A stretch of 64,000 nucleotides of DNA from Elusimicrobiota bacterium (GCA_022709755.1 JAKLIF010000006.1:131517-195516); one strand, 5' to 3'; shown: positions 34,801 to 49,800, counted from the stretch's first letter. The notes: generated by a model not told the origin, from the sequence alone. Program-made: numbers and translations.

Positions 34801-37800
34801 CAGATACGTCTTCATCTGTTCGTTCGTGTATTTCGACTCATCGAACAGCTTCCTGAACTGATCCTCGGTGATGTCCTTGAGCGTCAGGAGGTCCGCCTTG
34901 AAGGAATCCATCAGCGGTTTCATCCGTTCCTTATCGGAGGTCAGCCCGTTGATGTAATTCACGGCCATTTTTGTGGAGCTCGTCTCCTTGGTCGCGCTGA
35001 GGATGTATGATGCCATGTCCCATCCGGAGCTATACAGCATCTTGGAAATGGCGTAGGCGCGGATACGGCCCGGCAGGTTCTGGTTCCGCGGTTCGACGAC
35101 GGATTGCAGGGCTTGGACATCGTTCCTCATCCAGTGGATGAGGAGCATGACTTGGGGTTCATCCGTCGGATCCGTCCATCGGGACAGGAGTTGGTCCACC
35201 GTCTTCTTGTCGGGGGTCTTCGAGAACGTCTCGTCGAGATAGGTGTCGAAATCGGTCCCCAGAGCGGTCAGCGCGAAATCCAGCGCTTCCACGCTCACCG
35301 GCTGCGTCGTCACCGATTTGACCAGGATCCTCTGCAGTGACTTGTCGGTGTTCAGTGAAGGAGCGGTGTAGAGTTTGACCAGGTTGTGGCGCGCGAAGTC
35401 GCTTTGCGCCGGGTTGGACAACTGGTCCACCAGGTGGTTCACCAGGGTCGCAAGTTTCTGTTCGCCTTCCTTCCCCCCCGCTTTCCACTGTTCCGGGATT
35501 TTGACGGAGTCGTCGGAAGAGAGTGCCGTCAACGCTTCGGCGATGTCTCCCTTGATCTTCGGCGATTGCTCCGTACCCGCCAGATTAAGATAGGGGAGCA
35601 GGCCCCACAGGTAGGATTGGAATACGAAGTGGGACTTGTTGGAATCGAAGTAATCCGCACGTCCTTGCGCGGCATATTTTTTCTCTTGCACCGCGATGAA
35701 ATCCCGCCCCCGGTATCCGGTCGCATTCTCGACGGCTTTTCCGTAGGAGGTCCCCTCCGCCGTCTTGGCGTCTTTTTGATCCAGATACGAGAAAACTTCG
35801 TGCATGAAGGTGATCGGGTTGCTGAGGGCTTTGCGGTCGACCAGCATGGCGCCTTCCGTGTTCAGACCGACCAGGCCCTCCTCGGCTGTTTCGGTGACGA
35901 CGACCGTGCCGGGCAACAGCATCTTGAAATGGTTCAGGGCGTTGTGCATCAGATTCCGGTCTGTGGAGTATTGCGTCTTCTGCAGGATGAACTGCTCCAG
36001 TTTATCCACGTGCCCCATGAATTCTTTCGGGCTCAACCGTTTCTGGGACACGGTGGACAGGTCGATGGCCCGGCCGGTCTCGATGTGGCGCAACAGTCCG
36101 GTCAACCGGCCCTTGTCGCTCAGTGTGACCGGTTCGACGATGGTGAACTGTTTCGTGGAGTCGATCGCGGTCACCGGCCCTTCCTCGGCCGTCGAGAGGA
36201 TGACTTCGCCTGTGGCCGCTTTCTTCCCGGTCAATGCGTTCTTGACGGCTTTGACGACCAGGGTGGCTACGCCCGCGATGACCGGTATCGCGATCATCAG
36301 ACCGATGGCGGCTCCGGAGATTCCGGAAGAATCTCCCGTGAGCGTTGAGGCCTGGGTGACGGACGGTAAGGCGAAAGAGAGATAGGAGATCAATCCGCCG
36401 ATGGTCAGGATCTTCCCGATCCCTGCAATCTTGGAGGATTTCGCGGGTTTGACGGAATCCGTTTTGGTGATCGGAGATTTGACCGATCCGCCAAGGTCCA
36501 GTTTCACGAATTTGGCGGAAGCGTGAGCTTTGGTGTAACCGCTGATGAGCTTGGGTACCGACGCTGTCTTGATGTCTTTGCCGAGGGCGGATGTCTTCAG
36601 CGCGTCGGCCACCGTCTTCCTCATGTCGGTGGTCACGGGAATGAACGTGATCGGCTCGGAAGTCTTGATGTTCAACTTCTTCATTTCCCCGGCCACCATG
36701 GTTTTCAGGGGTTCGACCAGCGGCGCTTTGTCGGCGATCTTGGCATCGGTCAGGATGGCGTCGACCGTCTCGTTGACGGCCATCTCGAATTCTTCCACCG
36801 GGACCGCTTCTTCTTCCGTGACGGCGGCGGTTTCAGCCATTTCCACGGGGATGGCCGTCTTCTGATCGACGATCTCCACGGTCTCCTGACTCGTTTCGGT
36901 GACGGGTTTCGAGACGACAGTCTCTTCGGGAGTGATCGTCTCCTGGATCTGTTTCTCCAGTTCGGCGACGGGCTGTTGCTGGGCGGCGGCCTGTTTCGCG
37001 GTCATCAGCGGCATCGTGATCTGATCGGCGAATTCGCTCACCAGGGAGATGGGGTTCTGCATGGCTCCGATGACTTTTTGCTGCATGGCGGTGTCTTTGG
37101 ACGACAGGAGACTCATCATGACGGCGTTGGGCGCGCTGATGAGCGCCTGTTCCACCCACATCGGGTTCCCCTTGAATTTCGACGCTTCTTCCACCACGGC
37201 AGTTTTCAGAGCCGCCAGATCCCCCTCGCCGGTGATCCGGGCCGTCACATAGGATTCAATGGCCGATTTCAGTTCCGCCGGGATCTGGGTCTTCCCGATG
37301 AGATTGTAGATCTGTCCGGCGACCGCCTCAGGACTCAGTTTGACTCCGGCTTTTTGAACAACCTGATCAAGTTTGTCGACGGTGACGTTAGCCAACTCCG
37401 ATTTATGGGCGTTGACATAGGTCGTCAGCTTCGCGGCATCCTCTTTGGCGGTCTTGCCGTCTTTGAACTTCCGCCAGTTGTCATCGGTGTCCAGGAGGTT
37501 CGTCAGGGAAACGGTCCCTTTTTCCAGCGTGCCCTTGCCGTCCTTGTCCGCCTTGCCGAAGTCCTTGACCAGTTCGGCCACGCGGGATTTCATCTGCTCG
37601 ACTTTCGGTTCTGGCAGGTTGACGTCCTTCAGGCTGTCATAGGTCAACGAGGACACCATGTCCGGCGCCGCTTCTCCGGCCGCTTGCGATATCAGGTCGA
37701 ACTTGGTTTGCTGCGCGCCGAAATCCTTGTAGAAGTTCTCGACCGCCGGTTTCAGCTTCTCATTCTGCGACAGCTTGATCAGTTCGGCCATATTACCCTT

Positions 37801-40800
37801 GGCGTTGATCAGGCTGTTCAGGGAATTCCGATAAACAGGCGAGAAGTGGACGCGGAAGGCGGCCAGTGTGCTGGGGTTGACCAGCATCCCGAGTCCGCCG
37901 ATCATGGAGCCGGTCTTCAGGATGGAAACGATGGAAGCGGCCGCCGCGGCGGAGATCCCCAGCGCGGGGATAGCCAGGAGCGCCGGTAGGACGAAGAATC
38001 CGCCGATGGAGATCCCGATGCCGGCAAAGGCGGCGATCATCTGGCCGGTCTTCCCGAATTTGGGAGCGATGTATTTTTCGGACAGTTTCCCGATCCAGAA
38101 CCCCATGGTCAACGACGGCAGACTGGTGATGAACGTGGTGATGTCTTTGAAGAGCCCCTTCTGTTGCATCCCCGACATCAGCGTGGTTTTGTTCAATCCC
38201 AGGTTGGACTTCATGTAGTCAAGCCGTTTCTCAGGTGTGGAGAGATCCGCCTGGGCCACCGAGGCCAGCAGGAGCTGTTTGGTGCCGTTGGAGACGAAGG
38301 AGGTCTTTCCGGCCGACAGGGCTTGCAGGTCCTTGACCATCTGTCCGGCGTTGGCGGATCCTTTGGCTCCGGCGTTGGGCACAAGGGCGGCCATCGCACG
38401 GGCCATGGTGACCATGAGCTTCTGGTCCGTCGTGCCGTCGGAAGTCTTGGCCAGGGCGGTCGCGGAATTGAGCGAGAACGTCATCAGCTGTTTCTGGACC
38501 TGCTGTTGGGCGTTCTTTAGCTTGCTGTTGAGCGGTTTAAAGGAAGGATCCAACTCACCCAGCTGTTTCATGGCTTGCTTTTGCTGGTCCGGCGTCGACT
38601 TGGACGACGAGAGCGTTTCCGCGATCGCGCGGATGTCGGAGTTCTTTTCGGAGGATACCTGCAACCGCGAGGAGAACACGGATTGAGCGTTGTTGTAACT
38701 GCTCAAGGTGGCCACCAACGCTTTGATGGATTCTGTCGTCTTCTTGCCCAGGACGTCGATGGATTTGCTGTCCTTGAGGATGGCGTTGATCAGGCTTTCC
38801 GAATCGTTGGTCTGGGATGACTTGAAGGCCGTGACGGCTTGTGATTGTTCCGTGATGAAACCGGCCGAGAGGAGGTCCCCCGTCTGGATGACGGCGCTCA
38901 GGGTTTGCCCTTCGATGCCGCTCAACGACGTTTCGCCCGACTCGAAATCAAAGAAGTTGGACGACATCAGCGCTTGGGAGAAGCTGAAAGCAGCCATCAA
39001 TCTGGCGGTCGAGTTGTCCAGTTTCGGCGCGAACGTCTGCCCCAAGACCGCGGCGCTGAACGATTGGATGGCGGAGGCGCTCTGATCGTCCGCCAGGGCT
39101 GTCGTCACCGATTTTACCAGGCCGAGGAACTGTTGTCCCTTGAAGGTGAGATTAGTCTCCGATCCTTCCCGGTAGGAGAGGTCTTCTTTCCCCTCCAGAT
39201 ACTTCATCACGTTCTTGGTGACGGTGCCTTCTTCGGCTGTTTTCAAGTATTGGCTGACTTCTTTGGTGGCCACGCGTTTCGGCACGTCTTTGAACTCGCC
39301 TTTGGTCCCGGTCGTCGGCGCCAGGTCGAAACGCAAAGTCTCCATGACCAACGCCCGCGACTTGGCGTAACTCCCGGCGGCGGAACCGGCGGATTCTCCC
39401 TTGGCCAGGTTTTTGATCTCGTCGGTCTTCTCGAACGAGAAGTTCTTGTGCCCCTCTTCCAGGGCTTCCAGCTTGCTCTTGAATAGTTCGCGGGTCGCGC
39501 CGCTGAGTGATTTGTTGGCCAGGATCTCGTTGATCAGTCCTTTGGCTTTCTGGTAGCTGATCTCCGAGCTCTGTTTGATGACGTCTTTGGCCCCGATGAT
39601 GTCGTGGCCCAGGAGCAGGTCGGCTTCTCCCTCGGCCTTCTTCTCATTGACCACCTCCGCCTCGAACTTCTCCAGGAATTTCTGGTCGGCCTGCGTTCCC
39701 TTGAACTGCGCTTCTCTCATGGTGAGGTGGAAGTCGGAGGTGAAGAACGTCTCATAGATGGCGGTCTTGGCCGTCGGGGTGTTCCGCGCCAGCAGGTTCA
39801 ATTCCGTCGTGAGTTGGAGCAACTCGAATCGGCCGCCCGCGGAAGCGGATTTCTTCGCGATGAATTCCTCAACGGTCATCGTTTCGAGTCCCTTGAGGGT
39901 CCCCAGGAGTCTCTGATCGGTCAGCTTCACGCTGGCCCTGTTCTCGAAGACCTGCCGGTAGAGTTTGATGTTGGTCTTCACTTCCGATAGTTGAGACGTC
40001 AGGAACTCGCCGTCCAGGAACGTGTGGAAGTCGGCCGCATGTCTCCCCGCGCCGCCCTTGATGGTGCGGCCCAACCGGGCCAGGTTCTGCACGGATTCGC
40101 CGGAGGTGACCATCTTGTCGGCCAGGATGACCGTTCCGGAACCCTGATAGTCTTTACCGGTGGCCGCTCGCTGGTCCGTGATGATGATGGACGACTCGTT
40201 CCCCTTGAAACTCTTGACGATGCTGAGGATGTTGTCTTCCGCCGTCGAGCTGTCGATCTGGGTGAAACGGTCTTTTCCGGTCAATCCCTTGGTGGCCAGG
40301 TAATCGGTCAGGGCTTTTCTCAGGGCGGGGTTCTCCGTCACGATCAATACGCGTTTTTCGCGGGCTTCAGTGTAGCGGAGGTCCCCCTGCTTGACGCTCA
40401 TCGTTTCGGACTTCGACTTGTGCGAGGCGTCGCTGACGTCAAGGGTGATCCCGGAGTTGAGTTCGTTGATGGTTTTGCGCGTGAAATCCAGCTGGTTGAG
40501 CTGGCTCTTTTCGGCGGTGACCTTCGTGCTCACGGAGAAAATGATGGATGAATTACTACCGTCGAGAACATAGCTTTCTCGGCTGATGCCCGCGCTGCTC
40601 AGTTTTTTCTCCAGGGCTTTGATGGTTTTTTCAGAACCTTCGAGTCTGATCCGGGAGACCACGTCGCTCCCTTTGGTGGCGATCTGTTCCACGAACTGGC
40701 CCAGGTTGTTCCCTTCCAGCGAGTGGATCTCCATCCCCATCTTGGAGTAGAAGTTCTTGAGCGAACTGGTCTCTCCGATCCGGGCGATGTCGACGCCGGA

Positions 40801-43800
40801 ATAGCATTTCATGAACTGCTCGTATCCGCTGGAGGTGGCCGTGAAGAGCCGCAGTTTCTGTTGGCCGGCTCTCCCGTTGAAGGCGAAGAACTCGTTCCTC
40901 GGCGTTCCGCGCAGGGTCACCAGGATTTGCAGTTTTCCGGTGTCGTTCACGAACTTGCAGTCGAAGGAGCCGCTCTTGGCCAGTTCCGTGCGTCGCGCAT
41001 TCATTCCCACCAGATAGGCGATGTCTTCCGGCACCATGTTCTCCCGGGCGCCCAGTCCGCGCATGATCGGGCTGTATCCTTCGATGGATTGCCCGCCGAC
41101 CTGGCGTTCGACGACGGTCATGTCGGTGTCGATGAAGCTTTCGCTGGTCAGCCGGCCTCTGAGGAATCCCTCGAGTTGGGCGGTGGAGAGAGATTTATCG
41201 ACGACTTTCATCAGGTTCGTCTTGGCCGAGGCCGATACTTTGATCCCTTCCGCCCCGTTCCCCTTGTGATAGATGATGTCGCTGGATTGGTTCTTTGTGA
41301 ACACGTCCATGATGTCGGTCACCTTGAACGTGTGGACGTTTCCGTTGGCGTCCCGGATGGACAGCTCCCTCATCCCGTCGGGCATCTTCTCCGAGAGTTT
41401 CATGTCCATGTTCTTTTCCATGTGGCTGAGCGTCTCGAAGTTTTTCGTGTGGGCGGACGCGTTGGCCCCCTCTTCCCCACCACCCAGCACGTAGGTGACT
41501 TCGTCCGTGGTGACGCGGTGTCCTTCGTCGAAGAGCCGGATCTCCGTCTTTAGATAGGCGTTGCGGAAATCCGTGTGGAATTCGTTCAGGGCGAACCCGA
41601 GGGAGTCGAAGTCCACCAGCATGATGTTTCTTCGATCGGACATGATCTTGATCACATCCGCCATGGTCCGGACGCTGACCTTGGAGAGGCCGGTGCCTTT
41701 GCCGGTGAAGGCGTCGACGGTCGTCGGTTCCCCTTTCCGGACCGCGTCGAGCAGTTTCGTCAATACGACGGTGGAGGCCTGCCCGTTGGATATCTTGGCG
41801 GCGTCGAATCCGTCCGTGAGATAGTTGTCGATGGATGCGCCGTTCTCCAGGATCACCATTACGCATCCTTCACCCAATACGTCCATGGCCTCGACCATGG
41901 CCCGCGCTTTGATGACCAGCGTTTTTCCTCCTCCGGCGGCTAGGTCGATGTTGAAATCATTGGACTTCAGCATGCCTTCGGCTTGTCCGGGCTGCCACTT
42001 GAAATTGGTGATCATCTTCTTCATGATCGTGGTGAACTGGGACAGGTGGGCGGCATCCGAGATCAGTTTCGTGATGGCATCCTTGGGAGCCGGTGTCAAT
42101 GTGGTTTTCGAGCCGAAGACGGATTTGATCCGTTCCACGATGTTCCGAGGTTTGATCGGCGATGTTTCCGCCCGATGCTGCTGGATGGCCTCCTGGAACT
42201 TCGCAATCGTCATCTCCCCGAGTTGTGTTTCAACGAGAGCCTTCGTTTCGTTGAGCGAGGTCGCGTCGAGCCGGTCTTTGACCGGCGCATTGGTGTCCTG
42301 TCTGATGCTTTGAGACGTGATCTTCTTGCCGGTCAGGGTCGCCATGTCGCGTACGGTCAACGCGTCTTTGATCAACGTTCCTTCGGGGGCCTCGGCCAGC
42401 TGTTTGAAGAAATCCTTATACTGGGCTTCGACTTGCTCTTCGGCCATCGCTTTTTGCTTTGCTTCGGAGGCCTCCGGGTTGGCTTCGCGCACGTCTTTGG
42501 CCGCCTGTTCTCTGAGGGCGGATTTCAGGTTGTCCATCAGCTTCGAGGCGGATGTCTTCGTTCCCTGGAGGTTCTTCACGAAGTCGGTGACCGTCATCTC
42601 GCCGAAGGAACCGAGAAAATCGCCGACGGTCTTTCTGAAATCACTGCCGAGGATGCCTTTCTCTGAGCTGCCTCTCGGTCCGTTCTTGAGGGACTCGGTG
42701 AGCGCTTCCGCATTGAGTTTGATCTTCTTGTCCGCTTCGGCGGCCGCGGTCTTGAGGGTGGTCAGCCGAGCCGAAATGTGGGTGGCCAGGTGGTTCAAGT
42801 TGGTGACTTTTCCGTTGTAGACCACGTCGATCTGCATCCTCGCCCCGGTGCCTTTGATGATGATCTGGTGTCCCGTCAAGTCGGAGTCCATGGCTTTCAT
42901 GATCTCTTCGAGGGCGATCCCCATCTCCATCTCGATCCCTTCTTTGACGGTCTGGCCTTTGATCCGGTTGACCAGCGATTGACCGTCGGTCTTCAGGGTG
43001 ATGCGGATCTCATCCCGCGTGACTTGGCCATCTTTCAGCCCGAGGGTGATGCTTCCTTCGACCAGCTTGCTTCCCATCCCCAACAGGGAAAGGCCTTCCG
43101 CCACTCCTCCCCCTTCTCTCAGGACGATGCCGTTGAGGGCGTCGGGAGACAGGGTTCTGATGAGTTCGGCCGAAAGCTCGATCTTCACGGAATCTTTGAC
43201 AAGTTGGCCTTCCTTATTCAGTTGCAGTTTGATCTTGTCCAGCTTGGTGATGTCCTTGCCCAGAGCACCGAACTGGTCGAGGTCGCTCTTGGCTTTGTTG
43301 GCGACCGCCTTTAACCCCTCAGCATTTTGGCTGAGCTTGGTGATGTTCTCTTTGGAAAGTTCGACGTTGAACTTGATATCGAGCGCCTTCCCTTTTTCGG
43401 CGGTCACTTGGATGCTGACGGCATCCTTGATGCCGATGTCTTCCATCTGTTTGATGAGTTTGCCGGTTTCTGTTCCTTGAAATTTGGCATCCAATGCTTC
43501 GAAAGTGACCTTGGCTTCCACCGTCATCTTAAGGGCGTTCCCGTTTTCATCGAGAGTAATCTTAACCTCGGCGTCCCCTAATTTATCGAAGTCTTTGACG
43601 ACGGATTTGAGTTCGGAGACCGCGTTCCTGATCTCGCCCTTCACCTCATAGAACTTGGTCAGGAGTTCGGCTCCTTTAGCGGCCGTGGTCTTGAACGACA
43701 GGTATATCTCTCCCGTCGACGCGTTTTGTATCAGTTTGACCTTGCCTTCCTTCAACGCCTTCTGGTCGATGAGGAGTTTCGTCTCCTGCGGGAGCGATTT

Positions 43801-46800
43801 GATGGCTTCTTCGGTCAGTTGGATTTCGATTGTCTTCTCTTTCGTTGCCTCGTTGGTCTTGATCTCGATCTTATCGATGGTCTCTTTGCCCATCTCGGAG
43901 ATCATGTTCTCTGAAATGCGGGTGAAGCCGGCTTCGTTGACGCGGCCTTCCCGGACGTAGGTGCGGATGGCGGCGCAGATCTCCACTTCCGAGGCGGCGG
44001 ATGACGGTTTATCCAGGATTTCTTTCGCCTCTTTCAGGGTCATCTTTGACGCGCGGGTCTCGATGGCCTTGTTGCGGGTTTCGGTGATGGCGCTCTTCAT
44101 CGTATCCGTCAGGCGGTAGGTGCGGTTTTCCACCGTGATGGTGGCTTCTTTGCCTTTGGAAGATTCCTTTTCGGCTGTTTTCATCTTCTTGAAAACGCCG
44201 TCGATGCTGGGAGACCATTTCTTAACCAATACCTCCGTTGCGAATGCTTGAAGCTCGGGGCTGATCCGGACCCCTTCGTTGTAGAAGGCCTTCTCGGTTC
44301 CCTTTGTAGTTGGCCGGCTCTTTCCTTCAGAAACGATCAAGGCCGCTTCTTTTTTGGACACGAGCAGGGCGGCTTCCTCGGGTTTAGTGACCTTTTTCTC
44401 CGGAGAGGACTCCGATTTGGTTTCCGTGGAGGCTTTGTCGAAGTCGAGCTTTAGTTGTTTCCCTTGATCCGCTCTGACGGTTGTTTCACCGCTCGAGGAG
44501 GTTTCCTGGGCTGTTTCCGCCGTTTCTTTCTGGACTTGGGATTTCAGCTCCTGTCCCTTCAGGGTGTATTTGCGGACCATGTTCCCGTTCGCGTCCAAGA
44601 CCTGCACATTTCTTTGGGTGAGAACGCCATTCTTCGTGATGGTCGTCTGGATGATTTGTCCGCGTGTCTTGCCATTTTTGTCGATATATTTTGTTTCTTT
44701 GGTTTCTTTGACGATGGTTTTGCCGTCCCGCACGAAGGTTGTGTTTGTTTCTCGTATGCCCGTTTGGTCTTTGACAGTGATTTGCTCGCTTCGGACCACT
44801 CCGAACGCATCGATGTTTTTCGTGCTTTCCGTTACTCGGACGACCGTGTCCCCCTTGGTTTCGGTTGTGGTCCGGGTCTCCCGCACGTCCCCGATCTTGG
44901 AGTCGTGCAGTTTCGTATAGGTGGCGGTTTCCGTCGTCTTCGTGCCCTTGAGGATGTCCGTGGTCACCGTTTGTTCGCTGGTCAGACGGCTTGCGGACCC
45001 CCGAGTGTCGTAGATGAGTGTTTTTTCCGTCGACATCACGGATTGACCGGAGGTGTTGAACGTTTCTGTTTTGATGGTTACCTGGGATTCCAACCCGTTT
45101 TTAAAGGAAGTGGATTTGGCAGTTATTTCGGTGGCCACCCCTTTGGTGTATTGGGTCGTCTGGACGGTCTTATTCGTTCTCGTCTGGGCGGCGTCGTAGG
45201 TGGTTTCCCGGATTTCTGTCGAAATAAGGCCTTCGGATGAGACTGTTTCACTTTCGAACCGTTCCAGTCGCTTGACTCCCTGGTCGAAACTGATCTCATT
45301 ATAGGTCGTTGTTTTGAGCGTCTGTCCGTTTTCGGTCTTGGAGGTTGTGATCAGCGAGGTTTCACTGATAGCTTGGTTTGTCTTCGGGTCGGTGATCCGG
45401 GTCATGGTCGTTTCGGATAGGATGCGCCCGTTCGCATCGGACTTTATCTCCACGGTGTCTTCCCTCAGGTGGTTGGTCTTGGCATCCCACGATTGGATCG
45501 TGTTTTTGCTCGTGACGTTGCCTTTTTCGTCGATCTGGCGGTCGAAGGTCTTAATCTCTCTTACCCGTCCGCTGGGGGTCGTGGTCTCGAATTTCGCGCT
45601 GAAAGAAGTGATGTTTCCTTGGGAATCCGTCTTGACGTCCACCGAGATCTCTGTGGGGCGGTTAGTCTTGGAGTCAAACACGCGGCCTTCCATCTTGGTC
45701 GTCACGGATCCGTCCTTCCCGAAATTCCGTATCGTCGTCAGGTTGTCCTTTGCGCCCCCTTGGGTGTTGGTAAGGGTCGTGTTCTTGATCTCTCTTGCGC
45801 TGACGGCCGGTTCGGGGGCCTCCAGATAGTTCGTTCTGGTCGATAAGACATCTCCGGTCGCGGGGTCCGAGGTCACTTTCTCCAGCCTCTGTTCCATCGG
45901 GGTTTTCGTATTTTTGAGGACGTCGCTCAGTTGTTCTTTGATCTCCGTGACGAGTTTCTTGTCCTCGATCCGGACTTGGATCTCGTTGACAAACTCCTTA
46001 GGCACTTCCACCTTGGACGTCGATGATTGTTCAAAGGGCAATTCGAGCTGTTGGGCATCCCGCGGTCTCTGCGCGATGGTTTCGGGTTTCAATGCCTTGC
46101 CTTCCGGCATGTTCATGATGCGTTCCATCAACTTTTCGCTGACGAGGGCCTTGTGTTTGATGCCGAAGACCCCCTTGTATTCGACAGGTTTTGGGGTGGC
46201 GTTGTTGACGAAAGCGTCTGAAATCGCCTGGAGATTGGGTTTGGCCGCGATGACGAACTGTTTCGTGATGGCTTCCTCCACCTTGATCTCCTTGATCTCT
46301 TTCCCCAGTTTTCCGAAAGTCGGCAGGAAGAGCAGGATAGCAAACGCAAAATCGCTGCCGACTTTAGAGGCCTGTTCATTGCTCAGATTGGTGACGACCT
46401 TAAGGACGATGGAGGTCCCGGTGGCGATTCCGGAGAGCACGATACCGGTTTTTGCTCCCTCGTAGTAGGATCTCACGAACCCGACGTGCGCCCCTTCTCC
46501 TGTCAGGGTTTTCAGGTTGCCCGTTCCCTGGACTCCGGCGGAGGTGAAAACGCTGACGGGTTTGAACCAAAGCCCCATCATGCCCATGTTGAGTGATTCG
46601 ACTCCCATCTGCCTGACGAAACCCCAGAACCCGGTCATCCCTTCTTTCTGCCCTTCATGGGTGAACTTCATCTCCATGTCGAATTTGCCGGTTTTTATCC
46701 ATCCGTTGATGGCATTGACCAACGGGCTGGCGATGAAGTTGGCAAGGAAGAACGCCGGACCGATCTTAATGAACTCGATGACGCCTTTGAACGACATCTC

Positions 46801-49800
46801 GGTGATGAGAGCTCCGGACTTCGTAAAATTGGCCCAACCTTGGGCGGCGGTCTTCACGTTGAATCCGGTTGTCACGGAGGCGTTGAACCCGGTTTTGACA
46901 AGGGTGAAGGCGGCTGCTGCCACGAAGCCGATGGCGAATTCGGTGCGTATCTCACGGAAGCTGAAGGAGAATTTTTCTCCGGATGTGATTGATGTCATGA
47001 AACGGTTCACGAAGCTGAACGCGACGAAACCGACGCCGCCCAGCATGCCGTTCCCAACGGTGTTCACTATCAACGTCAAGGCCTTCGAGTTGGAGATCAC
47101 GTTGGATATGGGGGCTATCGCTGATTTGATGGTTTTGATCGTGGACGTGATCCTTGTCCCCTGGCCGATTTTACTGCCGAAGTTCATGACCTTGCCCAGA
47201 GCGGCGCCTGAGCCCACGGCGAGGAAATGGAAGGCCACGCCCTGTTTGAAACCGCTCCAATAGGAACCCAGCGATAGCTTGAATCCCTCTCCCTTGAGGG
47301 CCCCCGCCCCGGCATTCACGAGCATGGTGGTCATGCCCCAGACGTGGCCGGTCAGGTATGCTTGCTGGATAACGCCGACGAAACCTTTGGATAACGTGCT
47401 TTTGCCGGCTTGCAGAAACACGGCTTTGCCGACAGTGACCATGAATTTCCCGCTGGTTTGAGCGAACACCTTCAATGATGTGAAGGCGATCTGTTTGAAC
47501 GCCACGGAGACCGCTTTCAGGCTGGCGGCGGCGGCGCTGGCGAGCCCCGTGATCCCGATCGGGGCGGTGACCACCGTAATCACTGAAAGAATGGCGCTCA
47601 CATAATCCATGGTGGTCAACTTGTGGGCGGAAGTGTAACCGTTCATCTTCTTGACGGTCTCTTTCATCTCCGCTGTGATCGCACTGGATTGCAGCACTCC
47701 CGTGGGACTGCCCATGGCGGCCGCGAGCCCGATGAGTTTCAATGCTCCACCCACCTCGTCCAGGAATCCCTCAAACCCCACTTTCTTGCTTTCATAACCG
47801 CTTTCCTGGCTTCCGACTTTAAAAGTGTTCAGGGTTTCCAAGCGGGTGATTTTGCCGGTGGACAGGAGCATGGAGATCCCGATGTTGGATATATTGAAGG
47901 CAAAGGTTTCGAGGGCCGAGGTGTTTTTGGCGACGATTTCCTTCTCGCTCCTGTTCGGGAAGAAGAATTTCAGCGCCGCCCCGTCTTTGAATCGGAGCTT
48001 GACACCTTCTTTGAAGAGGCCGGGTTCCATCTTTCCATTCTGATCGTCATCGGAAAACTGGAGCGTGCCGGTGATCCTGAATTGATCCGATCCCAGGCTT
48101 TCGACAAGGGCGTCGGTTTGAGGTTTTCCACTGCTGGCTCCATCCGGGTTCGGTGGCGGAGGAGTTTTGGACCTCTGTTCATTCAGTCCTTTCTGGGTGC
48201 ATGTGATGCCTGCTTCCGTCACTGTGAAACCGACGACGGCAAGATTGAAGCTTTCATCCATTGATAGCTCTATCCGCTTGACCTCGGATTTATCGGAAGT
48301 CTCGAAGTCGGTGGCCCAAGATTCCATGTTCGTCGCATAAGACTCCAGGAAGGCCGCTTTTTGGTCCTTCCGGTCGTTCATAAAATCGGTGTCATTCACT
48401 TCCCACTTGGAGCCGTTCCATTTGGCCTCGATCTTATCGGATTGATTGAGACCCCATTTGAGGGTTCCGGTGAGTTTGGTGCCTTTGGGGATGGTGGCGA
48501 GTATTTTGGGATCTGAAAGATCCGCTTCGTTAGTAGACCTGATCGTATATGAGTAGGAGGTCTCCTGGTTGGTGTCTTTATTGACAGTCACCGTGACTTT
48601 TCTGGAGTAGGTGGTGACGGTGGGGGTGGTGGTGGACCCAGGAGCCAGTCCACCGATAGTGGTGGATCCTCCGCCGGTGGTGATGCTGGTGATCTCACCG
48701 ACTAGGACCGTCACATTCCCCTTTGATTCCTCCTTCTTTGAGCCCATGGATTTCTCTATTAATTGGGGCAGGGCACGTTGAGTCAGGGAGGACATTCCGG
48801 TGGTGACCATTTTCGCCGAACCGTTTTCAACGGTGGTGGTGGCCGTCGCTCCGTCTTCCACGTATGTGTTTTCAGCTACGTTTTCATGGGCGTTATTGTA
48901 GGTTGTCGTGGATTTCCCGGAAGTCAGCTTTTGTTGCCCGTCGATCGTTTTGTAGGTGGCGTTTTCGTATTCCGTCGTCTGCATGGCGATTTTGCCATCA
49001 GTGGCGATGACCAGATTTCCGTTGACATCCGTGACGGCCGAATCGATTTTGCCGTTGAAGGTCTGCGAGATGGAACCGTCGGCTTCGACGGTTTGGGTGA
49101 TGTCGGTCCCCGCATGTATTTTCCCGCCGTTCTCGGTGTCGACGTCGACTAGATAATGGGTCTTAACGGAGCCACTCGTCAGTTTTAGTTCCCCATTGAC
49201 TTTGACGAATTTGGCATTGACGTAAGTCGACTCGGTCTTGCCCGAGACAATGACGCCGTTGATGTCCATGTTGCCGTTGGCGTATTGTGTGATGGTTGTG
49301 CCGGCCTTGTAGACCTCCCCCTGCTCGTTTGTGTAGTCCCCTGAATAATGGGTGGTGATAGAGCCGCTCAGTAGTTTGCCATCGCCGAGTTTTGCGTTGT
49401 TGTAAGTCGTTGTGACGGTGACCCCTTTGTCAATGCCACGTGTCCGCCCGTTCAGCGTCTGGAAGGTCTTGCCGCCGATCACCTCAATGCCGACGGTCAT
49501 GCCCCTCAGATAGACCATCCCATCCTCGCCGGTGGTGTCCTCGAGATAGGTTGTCTTGATCGATCCTTTGAGGAGTTTGTTCCCCTCGAGCTCGGCGTTG
49601 GCGTAAGTTACCTTCTGGGTCGGTTTCTCTGACGCATTGAAGGTGGTCTCGGTTCCGTTGAGTTCTTGATGGATGACGCCGCCTTTTTCGTTGGAGACGA
49701 AGAACATGGAGACGGCCATGCCCTTGGAGAAGGTGCGGTTGTTATCCGCGGCGAATTCGGTGTTGTATTGGGTGACGACGGAACCGTAGCGGCCATCGGT

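Noticed and set aside
35780-35830. HEVFS near residue 9370 as another HExxH protease site
   Set aside because: The second His is missing (HEVFS) and no third ligand is apparent, so it is not counted as a zinc site.
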